From Burkholderia sp. BCC1644 (GTDB lineage Bacteria; Pseudomonadota; Gammaproteobacteria; Burkholderiales; Burkholderiaceae), in assembly GCF_902833225.1 (NCBI RefSeq), contig NZ_CADFEI010000034.1, positions 1 through 54,720 on the forward strand: a DNA stretch of 54,720 nt, in the 5' to 3' direction. A program made the position numbers and the translations under genes. This document shows, one piece after another, positions 1-8,180 of the stretch. Numbering within the stretch: the stretch's first letter is position 1; each line of letters opens with the position of its first letter. The notes beneath the pieces were generated by a model that saw only the letters and a list, made by a program, of their open reading frames with translations, ran no database searches and had not been told where the DNA came from.

Positions 1-276
1 CACATCACGGGCAAGGCAGCGGAAGCGGCGCTCGGTGCGGCGCACATCACGGTGAACAAGAACGCGATCCCGAACGATCCGGAAAAGCCGTTCGTGACGA
101 GCGGCGTGCGCCTGGGTTCGCCGGCAATGACGACGCGCGGGTTCGGCGTGAAGGAGGCCGAGATCGTCGGCAACCTGATCGCCGATGTGCTGGAAGCGCC
201 GGAAGACGCGGCCACGCTCGAGCGTGTGCGCGGGCAGGTCGCCGAGCTGACCAAGCGGTTCCCGGTCTACGGCTGA
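1..276 (+). CDS. glyA: Serine hydroxymethyltransferase, C-terminal fragment
   Basis: Only the last 91 codons are in the window; the gene is cut by the left edge and reads from base 1 without interruption. The fragment carries the conserved SHMT C-terminal stretch with N-x-N-x-I-P-x-D followed by SGVRLGSPAMTTRG, which lies near the PLP/folate site. The family enzyme interconverts serine and glycine using tetrahydrofolate in the cytoplasm. It ends in TGA and is followed by two hairpins. Family assignment is firm; whether this is the main or a second glyA copy cannot be told from the fragment. Confidence 0.93.
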   Translation, partial: HITGKAAEAALGAAHITVNKNAIPNDPEKPFVTSGVRLGSPAMTTRGFGVKEAEIVGNLIADVLEAPEDAATLERVRGQVAELTKRFPVYG

Positions 277-285
277 GCGTCGTGA

Positions 286-313
286 GGTTCGACCGCCTCC
301 GGGCGGTCGAACC
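286..313 (+). terminator. Perfect hairpin after glyA
   Basis: A 12-bp perfect stem (286-297 with 302-313) and a 4-nt loop starts 10 bases after the glyA stop codon. Only a weak T-rich stretch follows, so it may act together with the next hairpin. Confidence 0.6.
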
Positions 314-334
314 TTGCCGTTTCGCGGCGGCATG

Positions 335-377
335 AAAAAACCGACTCGCGGCATCGAGCCTGCGAGTCGGTTTTTTT
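335..377. terminator. Bidirectional rho-independent terminator
   Basis: AAAAAACCGACTCGC (335-349) pairs with GCGAGTCGGTTTTTT (362-376). The stem is flanked by A6 on one side and T7 on the other, so it can end transcripts from both glyA (plus) and the convergent permease gene (minus). Confidence 0.85.
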
Positions 378-397
378 GGGGGTTGCCTGAAGCGGCT

Positions 398-1930
398 TCA
401 GACGGACGGATCGACGTTCGCCTCGAGTTCGCGAATGCGGTCGAGATTGCGCGTGTCCTTCAGCACCGGCGGCCCCGCGAACGTGTTGCGCACACCGAAG
501 CCGTACCAGATCACCATCAGCACCACGACGAAGCCGACCAGCACGTACAGCACCTTTTCGTTCGGCGGCTGGATGCCGACATACGCGAGCACGCAGGCGC
601 CGACCAGTGCGAGCAGCGCGCACGGCTTCGACCAGATCCCCAGTTGAAACGGACCCTTGTCGGTCCACGAGCGGCCTTCGGCCAGCATCCCGGAGCCGAT
701 CGGCATCGCGTACGAGATGAACAGGAACACCGCGCTGCCGGCGCTCAGGACCGAGAACGCGTCGCCGTACAGCGTGACGACGATCGCGAGCACCGCACAC
801 GTCCAGATCGCGGGCCCGGGCGTCCGGTGGGTCGGGCTGACGCTACGCAGCAGCTTCGACGCCGGCAGGCCGCCGTCGCGTGCGAATGCGTACACCATCC
901 GCGACGTCGACATGATCGCCGCGAGCCCGCACACGTAGTTGATGAAGAACATCGCGATTTCGAGGGTCACGCGCAGCGTCTTCGGAATCGGCGCGAGGAT
1001 CGCTTCGAAGAAGCCCGTGCCCTGCTTCATGCTGGCGGTCAGGTCGGGCATCACCAGCACGAACGCGCACACCATCACGTAGCCGAACACCGCGGACCAG
1101 AACACCGAGCCGATGATGCCGCGCGGCACGTTCCTGGCCGCGTCATGCGTCTCTTCGGACGTATGGGCGGACGCATCGAAGCCGGTGATCGTGTAGGTCA
1201 CGAGCAGCAGGCCGGACAGGAACGCGAGCGGCGTGGTCTGTTTCGGCCATGCGCCGCCGTCGACGCCGGTGAAGTTGGTGAAGGTGACCAGCCGGTGCGC
1301 ATCGAACGCGACGGGCGAGTAGTAGAGCAGCGACACCACCAGCGCGATCGTCACCACGAAGATCAGGTAGCCCGACAGGTCGGTGATCTTGCTCGCGATC
1401 TTGATGCCGCGCGCGTTCAGGATCGCCTGCGAGATCGTGATGACCGCGATGAACGCCGTTTGATGCCACCACGTCAGGCTGTCCGGGCTGACGCCGAACA
1501 TCGGCGCGATCAGCGTCTTGAAAAACGGATCGTAGGTGCCGAAATTGATCGCGGCGATCACGAAGATCAGGCCGATCAGGTTGAGCCACGCCGTCATCCA
1601 CCCCCATTTCTTCCCGCCGAGGATCGCGCCCCAGTGATAGAGGCCGCCGGCCGTCGGAAACGCGGAGGCGATTTGAGACATCGACACGGCGACGATCAGC
1701 GCGAACAGCGAGCCGAGTGGCCAGCCGAGGCCGATCGATGCGCCGCCGGCCGCGGAAAACGCGAGCTGGAACGCGGTGATGCCGCCGGACAGGATGCAGA
1801 TCACCGAAAACGACACGGCGAAGTTCGAGAAACCGCTCATACGTCTCGACAGTTCCTGCGCATAGCCCATCTTGTGCAGCAGGCTTACGTCACTGTCGGT
1901 GCCTGAATCAGGCTGGAATTTTGCATCCAT
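398..1930 (-). CDS. APC-superfamily amino acid permease
   Basis: A 510-residue inner-membrane permease with about 12 hydrophobic segments; the first lie near residues 37-60 and 66-90. Residues 250-271 carry the F-D-A-S-A-H-x-S-E-E-T motif typical of the amino acid/GABA/choline permease branch of the APC superfamily. The ATG at 1930 is preceded by GGAG at a good distance. It is convergent with glyA and the shared terminator lies between them. The substrate is not visible from sequence; amino acid or amine uptake is inferred from the family. Confidence 0.85.
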   Translation of the reverse strand: MDAKFQPDSGTDSDVSLLHKMGYAQELSRRMSGFSNFAVSFSVICILSGGITAFQLAFSAAGGASIGLGWPLGSLFALIVAVSMSQIASAFPTAGGLYHWGAILGGKKWGWMTAWLNLIGLIFVIAAINFGTYDPFFKTLIAPMFGVSPDSLTWWHQTAFIAVITISQAILNARGIKIASKITDLSGYLIFVVTIALVVSLLYYSPVAFDAHRLVTFTNFTGVDGGAWPKQTTPLAFLSGLLLVTYTITGFDASAHTSEETHDAARNVPRGIIGSVFWSAVFGYVMVCAFVLVMPDLTASMKQGTGFFEAILAPIPKTLRVTLEIAMFFINYVCGLAAIMSTSRMVYAFARDGGLPASKLLRSVSPTHRTPGPAIWTCAVLAIVVTLYGDAFSVLSAGSAVFLFISYAMPIGSGMLAEGRSWTDKGPFQLGIWSKPCALLALVGACVLAYVGIQPPNEKVLYVLVGFVVVLMVIWYGFGVRNTFAGPPVLKDTRNLDRIRELEANVDPSV

Positions 1931-2212
1931 AGTCGCTCCGTCACGAATGTCCTGCGTGGCAGGACCGTCATCGCCGCCCGGGCCGTGCGATACGGCCCGC
2001 TCCTGGGATTCGTCGGCGGCACGCGATGCCGTGGGGAAATCGGCAATCGCTTTCCAGTCCGATGCGTGAACGGTATGAAATCAAATCTCCCGGCTCTATC
2101 AGATTTCGGCAACGTAGTGAAAATCCGGATGCGTGCACCGGATGAGGGCAGCGTGCACGCGCTCGCCCCAGGTGGTCGACAGGCGAGCGCCGGGGCCGTC
2201 AGGCGCGCATGA

Positions 2213-2512
2213 TTACGCGTTGCCGGCTGCAAACAGCGCTTCCCAGCCGAGAAACGCGCCGAGCGGAATGATCTCCCAGTCGATCAGCCCGGCCTTGGCC
2301 AGCGGAAACTCGCACAGTGCGTCGCGGGCGCCGTCGATCGAATCGCACTCCGCAATGATCGCGACGCCAGGGCGATCCTGGCGGAAATAGATGTCGCGGA
2401 CGATCCCGCGCTTGAGCAAGTGCCAGCCGTAGCGCACTTCGTCGAGCAGGTGCGGCTGATACGCTTCCGGGCTGGCGCCGGGCAGCGGTACGTCGAGACA
2501 CAGCAGTTTCAT
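2213..2512 (-). CDS. Small dimeric alpha/beta-barrel protein (muconolactone isomerase/YciI-like)
   Basis: A 99-residue soluble protein. Its length and its pattern of an initial beta strand (KLLCLDVPL), a helix, a central AIIAEC strand and a terminal helix suggest the ferredoxin-like dimeric barrel shared by muconolactone isomerase and YciI proteins. The start is supported by AAAGG upstream of ATG 2512. It lies 28 bases downstream of the FMN reductase gene on the same strand, so the two are probably co-transcribed. Function is unknown; the fold is an inference. Confidence 0.6.
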   Translation of the reverse strand: MKLLCLDVPLPGASPEAYQPHLLDEVRYGWHLLKRGIVRDIYFRQDRPGVAIIAECDSIDGARDALCEFPLAKAGLIDWEIIPLGAFLGWEALFAAGNA

Positions 2513-2540
2513 GTCGATTACCTTTCAAACGGTGCGCCGC

Positions 2541-3095
2541 TTACGCGCCGGCCGCGAACCGCGACGCCAGTTCGGCGACACGCTGCCCGAGATGCGCGGC
2601 GGTTTCGAGGTCGCTGGCGATCGGCGACAGCTCCGGTGACACGTCGTCGGACTGCGCCATCGCGCCGAGCCAGCCGCCGATCCGGTTGCGTTCGTTCGCC
2701 GCGGTGCCGGCGAAGAGGTCGAGCCCGACCCAGATCATCCCGTGCTGCGCTGCGAACAGCGTCATCGTCATCAGCGAATTCAGCTTGTCGCCGTGCTGCG
2801 CGCCGGAGTTCGTGAAGCCGGCCGCGACCTTGTTGCGCCAGGTTTGCGGAATCCACGCGGGTCGCGTCGAGTCTTCCATGAACTTCTTGAGCCGCGAACT
2901 GATCGAGCCGTTGTACGTCGGCGAACCGAAGATGATCGCGTCGCTGGCGGCGAGCGTATCCCACGGAATCGCGCCGTCGGCGACCGCGACGAGCCGGACT
3001 TCCGCGCCCGGTACGCGCTGCACGCCTTCCGCGACGGCTTGCGCCTGTCGCTCGGTATGTCCGTGGCCGCTGTCGAAAACGATGGTGGCAAGCAT
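2541..3095 (-). CDS. NAD(P)H-dependent FMN reductase / flavodoxin-family protein
   Basis: A 184-residue flavodoxin-like protein of the WrbA/NADPH-dependent FMN reductase type. It opens with a beta strand and the phosphate-binding loop FDSGHGHTERQA (residues about 7-18), and has the FGSPTYNGSISSRLKKFMED stretch typical of the family. Expected to bind FMN and reduce quinones, flavins or similar acceptors in the cytoplasm. Start ATG 3095 has AAAGGGG upstream. It is divergent from a LysR gene and 157 bases apart, so that regulator probably controls it. Confidence 0.85.
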   Translation of the reverse strand: MLATIVFDSGHGHTERQAQAVAEGVQRVPGAEVRLVAVADGAIPWDTLAASDAIIFGSPTYNGSISSRLKKFMEDSTRPAWIPQTWRNKVAAGFTNSGAQHGDKLNSLMTMTLFAAQHGMIWVGLDLFAGTAANERNRIGGWLGAMAQSDDVSPELSPIASDLETAAHLGQRVAELASRFAAGA

Positions 3096-3170
3096 GAAAG
3101 CCCCTTTGCAGTACGTTGAACGATGGCCGCATTGTGGGCGGTGCGGGCCGCAACCAGAAGCTGGGTCCGG

Positions 3171-3197
3171 GTTGAGTCGCTCTCAACTTCAGGTTGA
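3171..3197. promoter_or_regulatory. LysR operator candidate in divergent intergenic region
   Basis: Three alternating GTTGA/TCAAC half-sites lie between the FMN reductase and LysR genes: GTTGAG-N5-CTCAAC (3171-3187) and TCAAC-N5-GTTGA (3183-3197). Overlapping dyads of this kind are typical of LysR-type recognition and activation sites. Regulation of the reductase by the neighbouring LysR is inferred. Confidence 0.5.
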
Positions 3198-3252
3198 TAA
3201 TCGGCGGCAGGCGAAGGTGTACCGTGCGACGTGTCGATCGAAGGAGGCTGCT

Positions 3253-4209
3253 TTGGATTTGTCGCAACGAACGCGGGCGATTCTGTCGTTCGTGCATGCG
3301 GCCGACGGCGGCAGCTTTGCGGCGGCCGGCCGCATGCTCGGCATCACGTCCGCCGCCGTCAGCAAGAACGTCGCGGGCCTCGAGCAGGCGCTCGGTGTGC
3401 GGCTGATGAACCGCACCACGCGCACGCTGAAGCTCACCGACGAAGGCGCCGTGTTCCTGCGCCAGGCGCGCGTCGCGCTGGAGGCGCTCGATGCGGCGGT
3501 CGACAGCATCGTCGCGCAGCGGCTCGGCCCGCAGGGGCGCGTACGCATTTCGACCAGCGCCGCGTTCGGGCGCGATCACCTGCAACCGGTGTTGCCCGGG
3601 TTGCTCGCGCGTTACCCCGGCTTGTCGGTGGAAGTCGATTTCGACGACCGGATCGTCGACGTCGTGCGCGATGGCTACGACATCGTGATACGCGGCGGCG
3701 ACATTCGCGATTCGGCGCTGGTGTCGCGGCCGATCTTTCGCATGCATGCCGCGCTGGTTGCGTCACCGGCGTATCTGGTCCGCCACGGGATTCCGAGAGC
3801 GCCGGACGAACTCGGCGCGCACCGGCTGATCGCCCGCCGCTTTCTCGACGGCGGGATCGCGACGTGGGGTTTCAGGATGCGTGACGGGAGCGTCGTCGAG
3901 TTCGATCCGGGCGAGTCGGCACTGCTGACGTTCTCGGCGCCGGAAGCGGGCGTGCAGGCCGCCGTCGACGGGTTGGGGATCGCACGGGTCGGCGTGCATC
4001 TCGCGTGGGCGCATTTGCGCGCCGGCACGCTGAAGGTGCTGCTGCGCCGCCATTTTTTGCCGGGCACCTACGAGATGGCGATCCAGTACCCGCATCGCGC
4101 ATTGAAGGCGTCGCGCGTGCAGGCCACGGTCGACTATCTGCTCGACGCGTTTGCCGCGAACGAACGCCTGCATGTGCCGTTGAAGGCGCTGGATGCGTAT
4201 GGGGCGTGA
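3253..4209 (+). CDS. LysR-family transcriptional regulator
   Basis: A 318-residue LTTR with a winged helix-turn-helix at residues about 5-62 (AAGRMLGITSAAVSKNVAGL) followed by a substrate-binding domain. The reading frame is open far upstream, but the start is placed at TTG 3253 because AAGGAGG lies at 3241-3247, five bases before it, and translation from there begins exactly with the LTTR domain. It is divergent from the FMN reductase/barrel-protein pair, its likely target. The effector is unknown. Confidence 0.88.
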   Translation: MDLSQRTRAILSFVHAADGGSFAAAGRMLGITSAAVSKNVAGLEQALGVRLMNRTTRTLKLTDEGAVFLRQARVALEALDAAVDSIVAQRLGPQGRVRISTSAAFGRDHLQPVLPGLLARYPGLSVEVDFDDRIVDVVRDGYDIVIRGGDIRDSALVSRPIFRMHAALVASPAYLVRHGIPRAPDELGAHRLIARRFLDGGIATWGFRMRDGSVVEFDPGESALLTFSAPEAGVQAAVDGLGIARVGVHLAWAHLRAGTLKVLLRRHFLPGTYEMAIQYPHRALKASRVQATVDYLLDAFAANERLHVPLKALDAYGA

Positions 4210-4223
4210 ATGAAGTCACCGCC

Positions 4224-4258
4224 GTTCACGCAACGAAGCATCGGCTTCGTGCGTGAAC
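4224..4258. terminator. Hairpin between convergent LysR and desulfurase genes
   Basis: GTTCACGCAACGAAGC (4224-4239) pairs with GCTTCGTGCGTGAAC (4244-4258) with one bulged A and a 4-nt loop. It sits between two convergent genes. No clear U tract follows, so termination efficiency is uncertain. Confidence 0.5.
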
Positions 4259-4294
4259 GCGGGTGGTGCGGTGTAACGGGGGAGGTGTGCCGGC

Positions 4295-5776
4295 TCAGGC
4301 CGAGCGTCGTGCGGACAGGCGATTCCACAGCATGCCGGCCCGGTTGCCGCTGCCGCAATACGCGAGCACCGGCTTCTGCAGCGAATCGACCAGCGCGCCG
4401 AACGCGTCGACTTCCGCGTCGCCGATGTGGTCGCGCTCGACCGGCAGGTAGCGTGCTTCGAGGCCCAGGTCGCGGGCGGCGGCGGCGATCTCGTCGAAGG
4501 CCGGCTGGTCGACGCCTTCGCCGTCGGGCCGGTTGCAGATGACCGAGCGGAAGCCCGCATTGCGGATCGCCTTCAGGTCGGCCGGCGTGATCTGGCGCGA
4601 TGCGGAGAACCCGTTCGCGGCGGTCGCGCGGCATTGCTCGATCGCCTGGCGGAAACACGCGATCGCGAAGTCGACGTCCTGCTCCGTCGTGAAGCGGCCG
4701 AAGCTGACGCGCACGGTGCGGCCGGCCGTTTGCGCATCGAGGCCGATCGCGGTCAGCACGTGCGACGGTGCGCCGCTGGTCGAGTTGCACGCGGAAGTCG
4801 ACGACACGGCGAGCGCTTCGCCGAGCATGAACGGGAAGAAGCCCGGTGCGTTTACCGTCAAGCTCAGCGTGTGCGGGATGCGGCGCGCGGCGGCCGCGTT
4901 CTGCGTGACGTCGCCGAGCGCGAACAGTGCATCGGTCAGGCGTGCGCCGAGCGCGGCGATCCGCGCGGTTTCGCCGTCGAGCTTTTCAGCGGCGAGTTCG
5001 CACGCGACGCCCATCCCGACGATCTGATGCGTCGCGAGCGTGCCCGAGCGCAACCCGCGCTCGTGGCCGCCGCCGTGAATCTGCGGTGCGATGCGATCGG
5101 CGATATCGCGGCGGACGAACAGCGCGCCGATACCCTTGGGCCCGTAAACCTTGTGCGCCGACATCGACATCATGTCGATGCCGAGCGCGCGCACGTCGAT
5201 CGGCGTCTTGCCGAGCGCCTGCGCGGCATCGACGTGGAGCAGCGCGCCGGCGGCATGCACGACGCGGGAAATGGCGGCGATGTCGGTCAGCGTGCCGATC
5301 TCGTTGTTCACGAGCATCAGCGACACGAGGCCCGTCTCGGGGCCGATCGCGGCCGCCACGGCGTCGGCGGTGATCTCGCCGTCGCGCGTGGGCGTCAGGA
5401 ACGTGACCGACGCGCCGTGCTTCGCCAGGTTGGCCATCGTGTCGAGAATGGCCTTGTGCTCGATGCGGCTCGTGATCAGTTGGCGCTTGTCGGTCGCGTT
5501 TTCCGCATAGCCCTTCAGCGCGAGGTTGTTCGATTCGGTGGCGCCCGACGTCCAGACGATCTCGTCGGCATCCGCGCCGATCAGCGCGGCGACCTGCGCG
5601 CGCGCGTGTTCGACCTTGTCTTTCGCCAGCCGGCCGGCGGCGTGCGAGCTCGATGCGGGATTGCCGAAGATGCCGTCGAAGCCGAGGCAGGCCGTCATCG
5701 CTTCGATCACGCGCGGATCGGCGGGCGTCGTGGCGGCGTAGTCGAGGTAGTGCAGCGTGGGGGTGGTGTCGCTCAT
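4295..5776 (-). CDS. Cysteine desulfurase fused to a DUF442 (CxxxxR phosphatase-like) domain
   Basis: A 493-residue two-domain protein. Residues 1 to about 385 are a PLP-dependent class V aminotransferase of the NifS/IscS type: SATESNN-like substrate motif (TSGATESNN), PLP lysine at Lys209 (SAHKVYGPKG), and the mobile-loop cysteine at Cys330 (SSTSACNSTSG). It should take sulfur from cysteine as an enzyme persulfide. Residues about 395-493 match the DUF442/TIGR01244 phosphatase-like domain, with active-site loop C474-G-S-G-N-R479. Plain IscS proteins are about 400 residues, so the tail is an added domain. No isc partners are nearby, which suggests a dedicated sulfur-relay role. Confidence 0.88.
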   Translation of the reverse strand: MSDTTPTLHYLDYAATTPADPRVIEAMTACLGFDGIFGNPASSSHAAGRLAKDKVEHARAQVAALIGADADEIVWTSGATESNNLALKGYAENATDKRQLITSRIEHKAILDTMANLAKHGASVTFLTPTRDGEITADAVAAAIGPETGLVSLMLVNNEIGTLTDIAAISRVVHAAGALLHVDAAQALGKTPIDVRALGIDMMSMSAHKVYGPKGIGALFVRRDIADRIAPQIHGGGHERGLRSGTLATHQIVGMGVACELAAEKLDGETARIAALGARLTDALFALGDVTQNAAAARRIPHTLSLTVNAPGFFPFMLGEALAVSSTSACNSTSGAPSHVLTAIGLDAQTAGRTVRVSFGRFTTEQDVDFAIACFRQAIEQCRATAANGFSASRQITPADLKAIRNAGFRSVICNRPDGEGVDQPAFDEIAAAARDLGLEARYLPVERDHIGDAEVDAFGALVDSLQKPVLAYCGSGNRAGMLWNRLSARRSA

Positions 5777-6046
5777 GTCCGGCTCTTGCTCTGTTCTTTC
5801 AGAATGAGAGAAATGATACGGGGGACAGGAGGGAAAAAGGATCCAAAGTTGGTCGGTGTTTGGCCTTGGTGTGGAATTTTGTTTTGTATTGGTGGTTGAG
5901 GGGGGAATTTATTTCTTGTTGAGTGGGGCCGCGCAACATGGCTCCATCTTTGGGGCGCCGTGGAAACGATGGATGCGCGGCATCCGTACTGCGGCGATTG
6001 CGATTCGGGGAAGTGGTCGTCGCGCTTCCCCGGCTCGACCAAGTGG

Positions 6047-6370
6047 TCACAACGGATCGAATGATGCGGGCAGTCGGTGTGTGTCACGCACCCATGCAAG
6101 CAATGTGCTTTCATACCTGGCAGGGATCGTGATCGTCAGGGTGGTCAGGTGTGTGTCGTTGTCCGGCAAGGCCAGATATCTTTGCCACGCTTTCCGTACC
6201 AACTGCGACATGGCGGAATTCGTGATGCCGAGTTCGGCGGCGAGCTTCCGCTGCGACCGGCCGTTGACGAAGATTTCAAACAAGGCCCAATGGTTCACCG
6301 GTTTGATCCGGGTATCGTGCAGCCTCAACAACTGAAACTGTTCGGCCGTCATGCGTCGAATCGGTGCCAT
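6047..6370 (-). CDS. KorA/TrfB-type DNA-binding protein
   Basis: A 107-residue protein resembling the plasmid KorA/TrfB repressors: MTAEQFQ near the start, then a helix-turn-helix around residues 38-60 (KLAAELGITNSAMSQLVRKAW), then a short C-terminal dimerisation-like segment with a strand pair. Its ATG follows the PAAR stop codon with no gap and has no separate ribosome-binding site, which suggests translational coupling. KorA proteins normally repress plasmid replication and transfer operons; its place at the end of a type VI cluster is unexpected. Its targets here are unknown; self-regulation of the cluster is a guess. Confidence 0.7.
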   Translation of the reverse strand: MAPIRRMTAEQFQLLRLHDTRIKPVNHWALFEIFVNGRSQRKLAAELGITNSAMSQLVRKAWQRYLALPDNDTHLTTLTITIPARYESTLLAWVRDTHRLPASFDPL

Positions 6371-6628
6371 TCAGATGCGCCCGGAAGTTTGCAGGGTAGA
6401 TATCAAGGCCGCGCCGCAGGACGTCTTGTGATCGTGGAATGCGGCGGGGCGGCCTTCGACATTGAACGCCTCGTCTCCTTCAGTAATCACGCAGGCGCCG
6501 TGAAGCGGGCACGAACATGCATCGCCGACGCGGGCGACCGCGCGTCCCATCACCTTGCTCGTCGTCGCTCCGGACTCGACCTGGCCGCCGTGCGTGTGCT
6601 GGTCGCCTACTCGAATGATTCCTCGCAT
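6371..6628 (-). CDS. PAAR-domain type VI spike tip protein
   Basis: An 86-residue protein beginning MRGIIRVGDQHTHGG, the usual PAAR opening, followed by a VARVGDACSCPLHG repeat and a HDHKTSCGA close that supply the His/Cys residues binding zinc in this family. PAAR proteins cap the VgrG trimer and help load effectors. The frame is open further upstream into the preceding gene, so the start is put at ATG 6628 from homology; ATG 6637 is an alternative. It sits 70 bases after the Tla3-like gene and abuts the KorA-like gene. Confidence 0.85.
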   Translation of the reverse strand: MRGIIRVGDQHTHGGQVESGATTSKVMGRAVARVGDACSCPLHGACVITEGDEAFNVEGRPAAFHDHKTSCGAALISTLQTSGRI

Positions 6629-6698
6629 ATGACCCATCCCGTGTGTGATTCGGTGTGGCGGTCGCGGTCGCACGCAACGCGCCGCGTGTCGGCTTGCA

Positions 6699-8180
6699 TC
6701 ACCACGAATAGCCCTGCATTCCGTAGTTGACGTCGTGACGACGCCCCCACCAAGGCAGGTAAGCGTTGTTCCCGCCACGCGCTCGGAACCAGTCGCTGTT
6801 CGGATCGATCGGCGTGAGCTTTGACGGTGGCATGACCACGACGGCCGCGGGGTGCTTCGGGTCGGTCGTGCCTGCGACTAGAGCGTTTCCGCCGAAGTGA
6901 TTGATCCGGCCGATCGCCAGCGCAACGTCGGTCAATGCGCTACCGGTTCCCATGTCGCCGAGCAATGCCGACGTGTTGAACGTCTGATTCTTGTGGTCGT
7001 ATTCAGGCAGGACCTCGGTGAGTGTTTGTGACAGCCCGACAAGTCGTGCCGAAGCGGCATCGCTACCGGCACCGGCATCGTGAACGATGTACTTGATGTC
7101 CGGAACGGCGATCCCTGCGTTGCGTGCTGCCTGGTCGATGGTCGCCTTCCACGCTTGCACCGTTCGCGTCGTACCGACCTTTTTCGAGAATGCGTCGGTG
7201 TTGCCGGTCGCGGCCTTGCCGATCCACGCGAGTGGTTCGCGCTCGGTGTTGAAGGTGGGGCCGGCGAGGAACAGCACGACGAGGTTCTCGTTGATCTGGG
7301 CGTCGGTGGGCGGGAAACTGGGCGCGTCCCAATTCATCACCCATACGCTCTTGTCGGGGTTCGCCTGCAAGTAGTCCAGCGCGTTGTTCAGCGACGTGAA
7401 GCCTGCGTTTGCGCCGCCTTGCGTGATCTGCACATCAGGCGGTGTGTCGCGGCTCCACAGAGTTTTGGAGGACGGCGGGCCGATTTCAAAGAATGTCATC
7501 ATTCGATCGACCAGGCGCGATCGAGCGTACGTTGCATCGAGACGGAAAGGAATCGCGATATCGACACGTATGCCGGCGAGTTCGCGCCAGTCCTTCTGAT
7601 TCTTGGGGCCCACTGTGTAGAAGTACTTTGAATTCATCCCATAGCGCGTTCGAAGCAGCAGAATGGCTTTATCAACGTACTTCGCATAGAAGCCCTTGAA
7701 CGTCTCTGTCCCACGATTGCCATACACCAGTGCGCCAATTGACCGCAGTGAAGAGAATTTTTCAGGCTTCGTTCGCACCATATCGTCGTTCATGTTCGGG
7801 GTAACAAGTCCTTGCGCCCACAACAACTGCCACTCTGTCGGGTAGTCCATACGTTGCAATGGATTCAACCAGATCAGACCGACGACCTGCGCAACGAACG
7901 GCTTGGCAGGTTCGTCCGTATGGGCGGCTACGCGAGTGACCAGATCGGGAGGCGTCTCGGCTTGCACCGGCCGCGACATGGCCGTGGTGAATAAAAAAAT
8001 CATGAGCGCCAGTAAGCTGGGCACAACTACGAATCGTTTCATCCAATCTCCTATTTCCAGGTGTGCCGGGTCCGGTTGTTCTACATGTGCCATTAACGTG
8101 GCCATCAGGGGGATCGTGATTAACCAGACCATAAGAGCGATGGCAACGCGTCGGGATCGAGTAGCGATCAGAGCCTTCAT
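6699..8180 (-). CDS. tla3: Tla3-type (DUF2875) type VI lipase adaptor, membrane-anchored
   Basis: A 493-residue protein with two N-terminal membrane segments (residues about 12-31 and 50-68) and a large soluble region, recognised as the DUF2875 family. In enteroaggregative E. coli the DUF2875 protein Tla3 binds the lipase Tle3 and helps load it on VgrG. Its ATG overlaps the lipase stop codon (ATGA), so the two are translationally coupled, in keeping with a stoichiometric partner. No separate lipoprotein immunity gene is visible, so this protein might also protect the producer; that is inference. Confidence 0.78.
   Translation of the reverse strand: MKALIATRSRRVAIALMVWLITIPLMATLMAHVEQPDPAHLEIGDWMKRFVVVPSLLALMIFLFTTAMSRPVQAETPPDLVTRVAAHTDEPAKPFVAQVVGLIWLNPLQRMDYPTEWQLLWAQGLVTPNMNDDMVRTKPEKFSSLRSIGALVYGNRGTETFKGFYAKYVDKAILLLRTRYGMNSKYFYTVGPKNQKDWRELAGIRVDIAIPFRLDATYARSRLVDRMMTFFEIGPPSSKTLWSRDTPPDVQITQGGANAGFTSLNNALDYLQANPDKSVWVMNWDAPSFPPTDAQINENLVVLFLAGPTFNTEREPLAWIGKAATGNTDAFSKKVGTTRTVQAWKATIDQAARNAGIAVPDIKYIVHDAGAGSDAASARLVGLSQTLTEVLPEYDHKNQTFNTSALLGDMGTGSALTDVALAIGRINHFGGNALVAGTTDPKHPAAVVVMPPSKLTPIDPNSDWFRARGGNNAYLPWWGRRHDVNYGMQGYSW

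Noticed and set aside
314..1906. Long plus-strand ORF opposite the APC permease
   Set aside because: It is rich in Arg, His and Asp in shadow-like fashion, has no recognisable domain and lies exactly antisense to a clear permease gene.
4427..5899. 490-codon plus-strand ORF opposite the cysteine desulfurase
   Set aside because: Composition is typical of an antisense shadow of a GC-rich gene and it has no ribosome-binding site.
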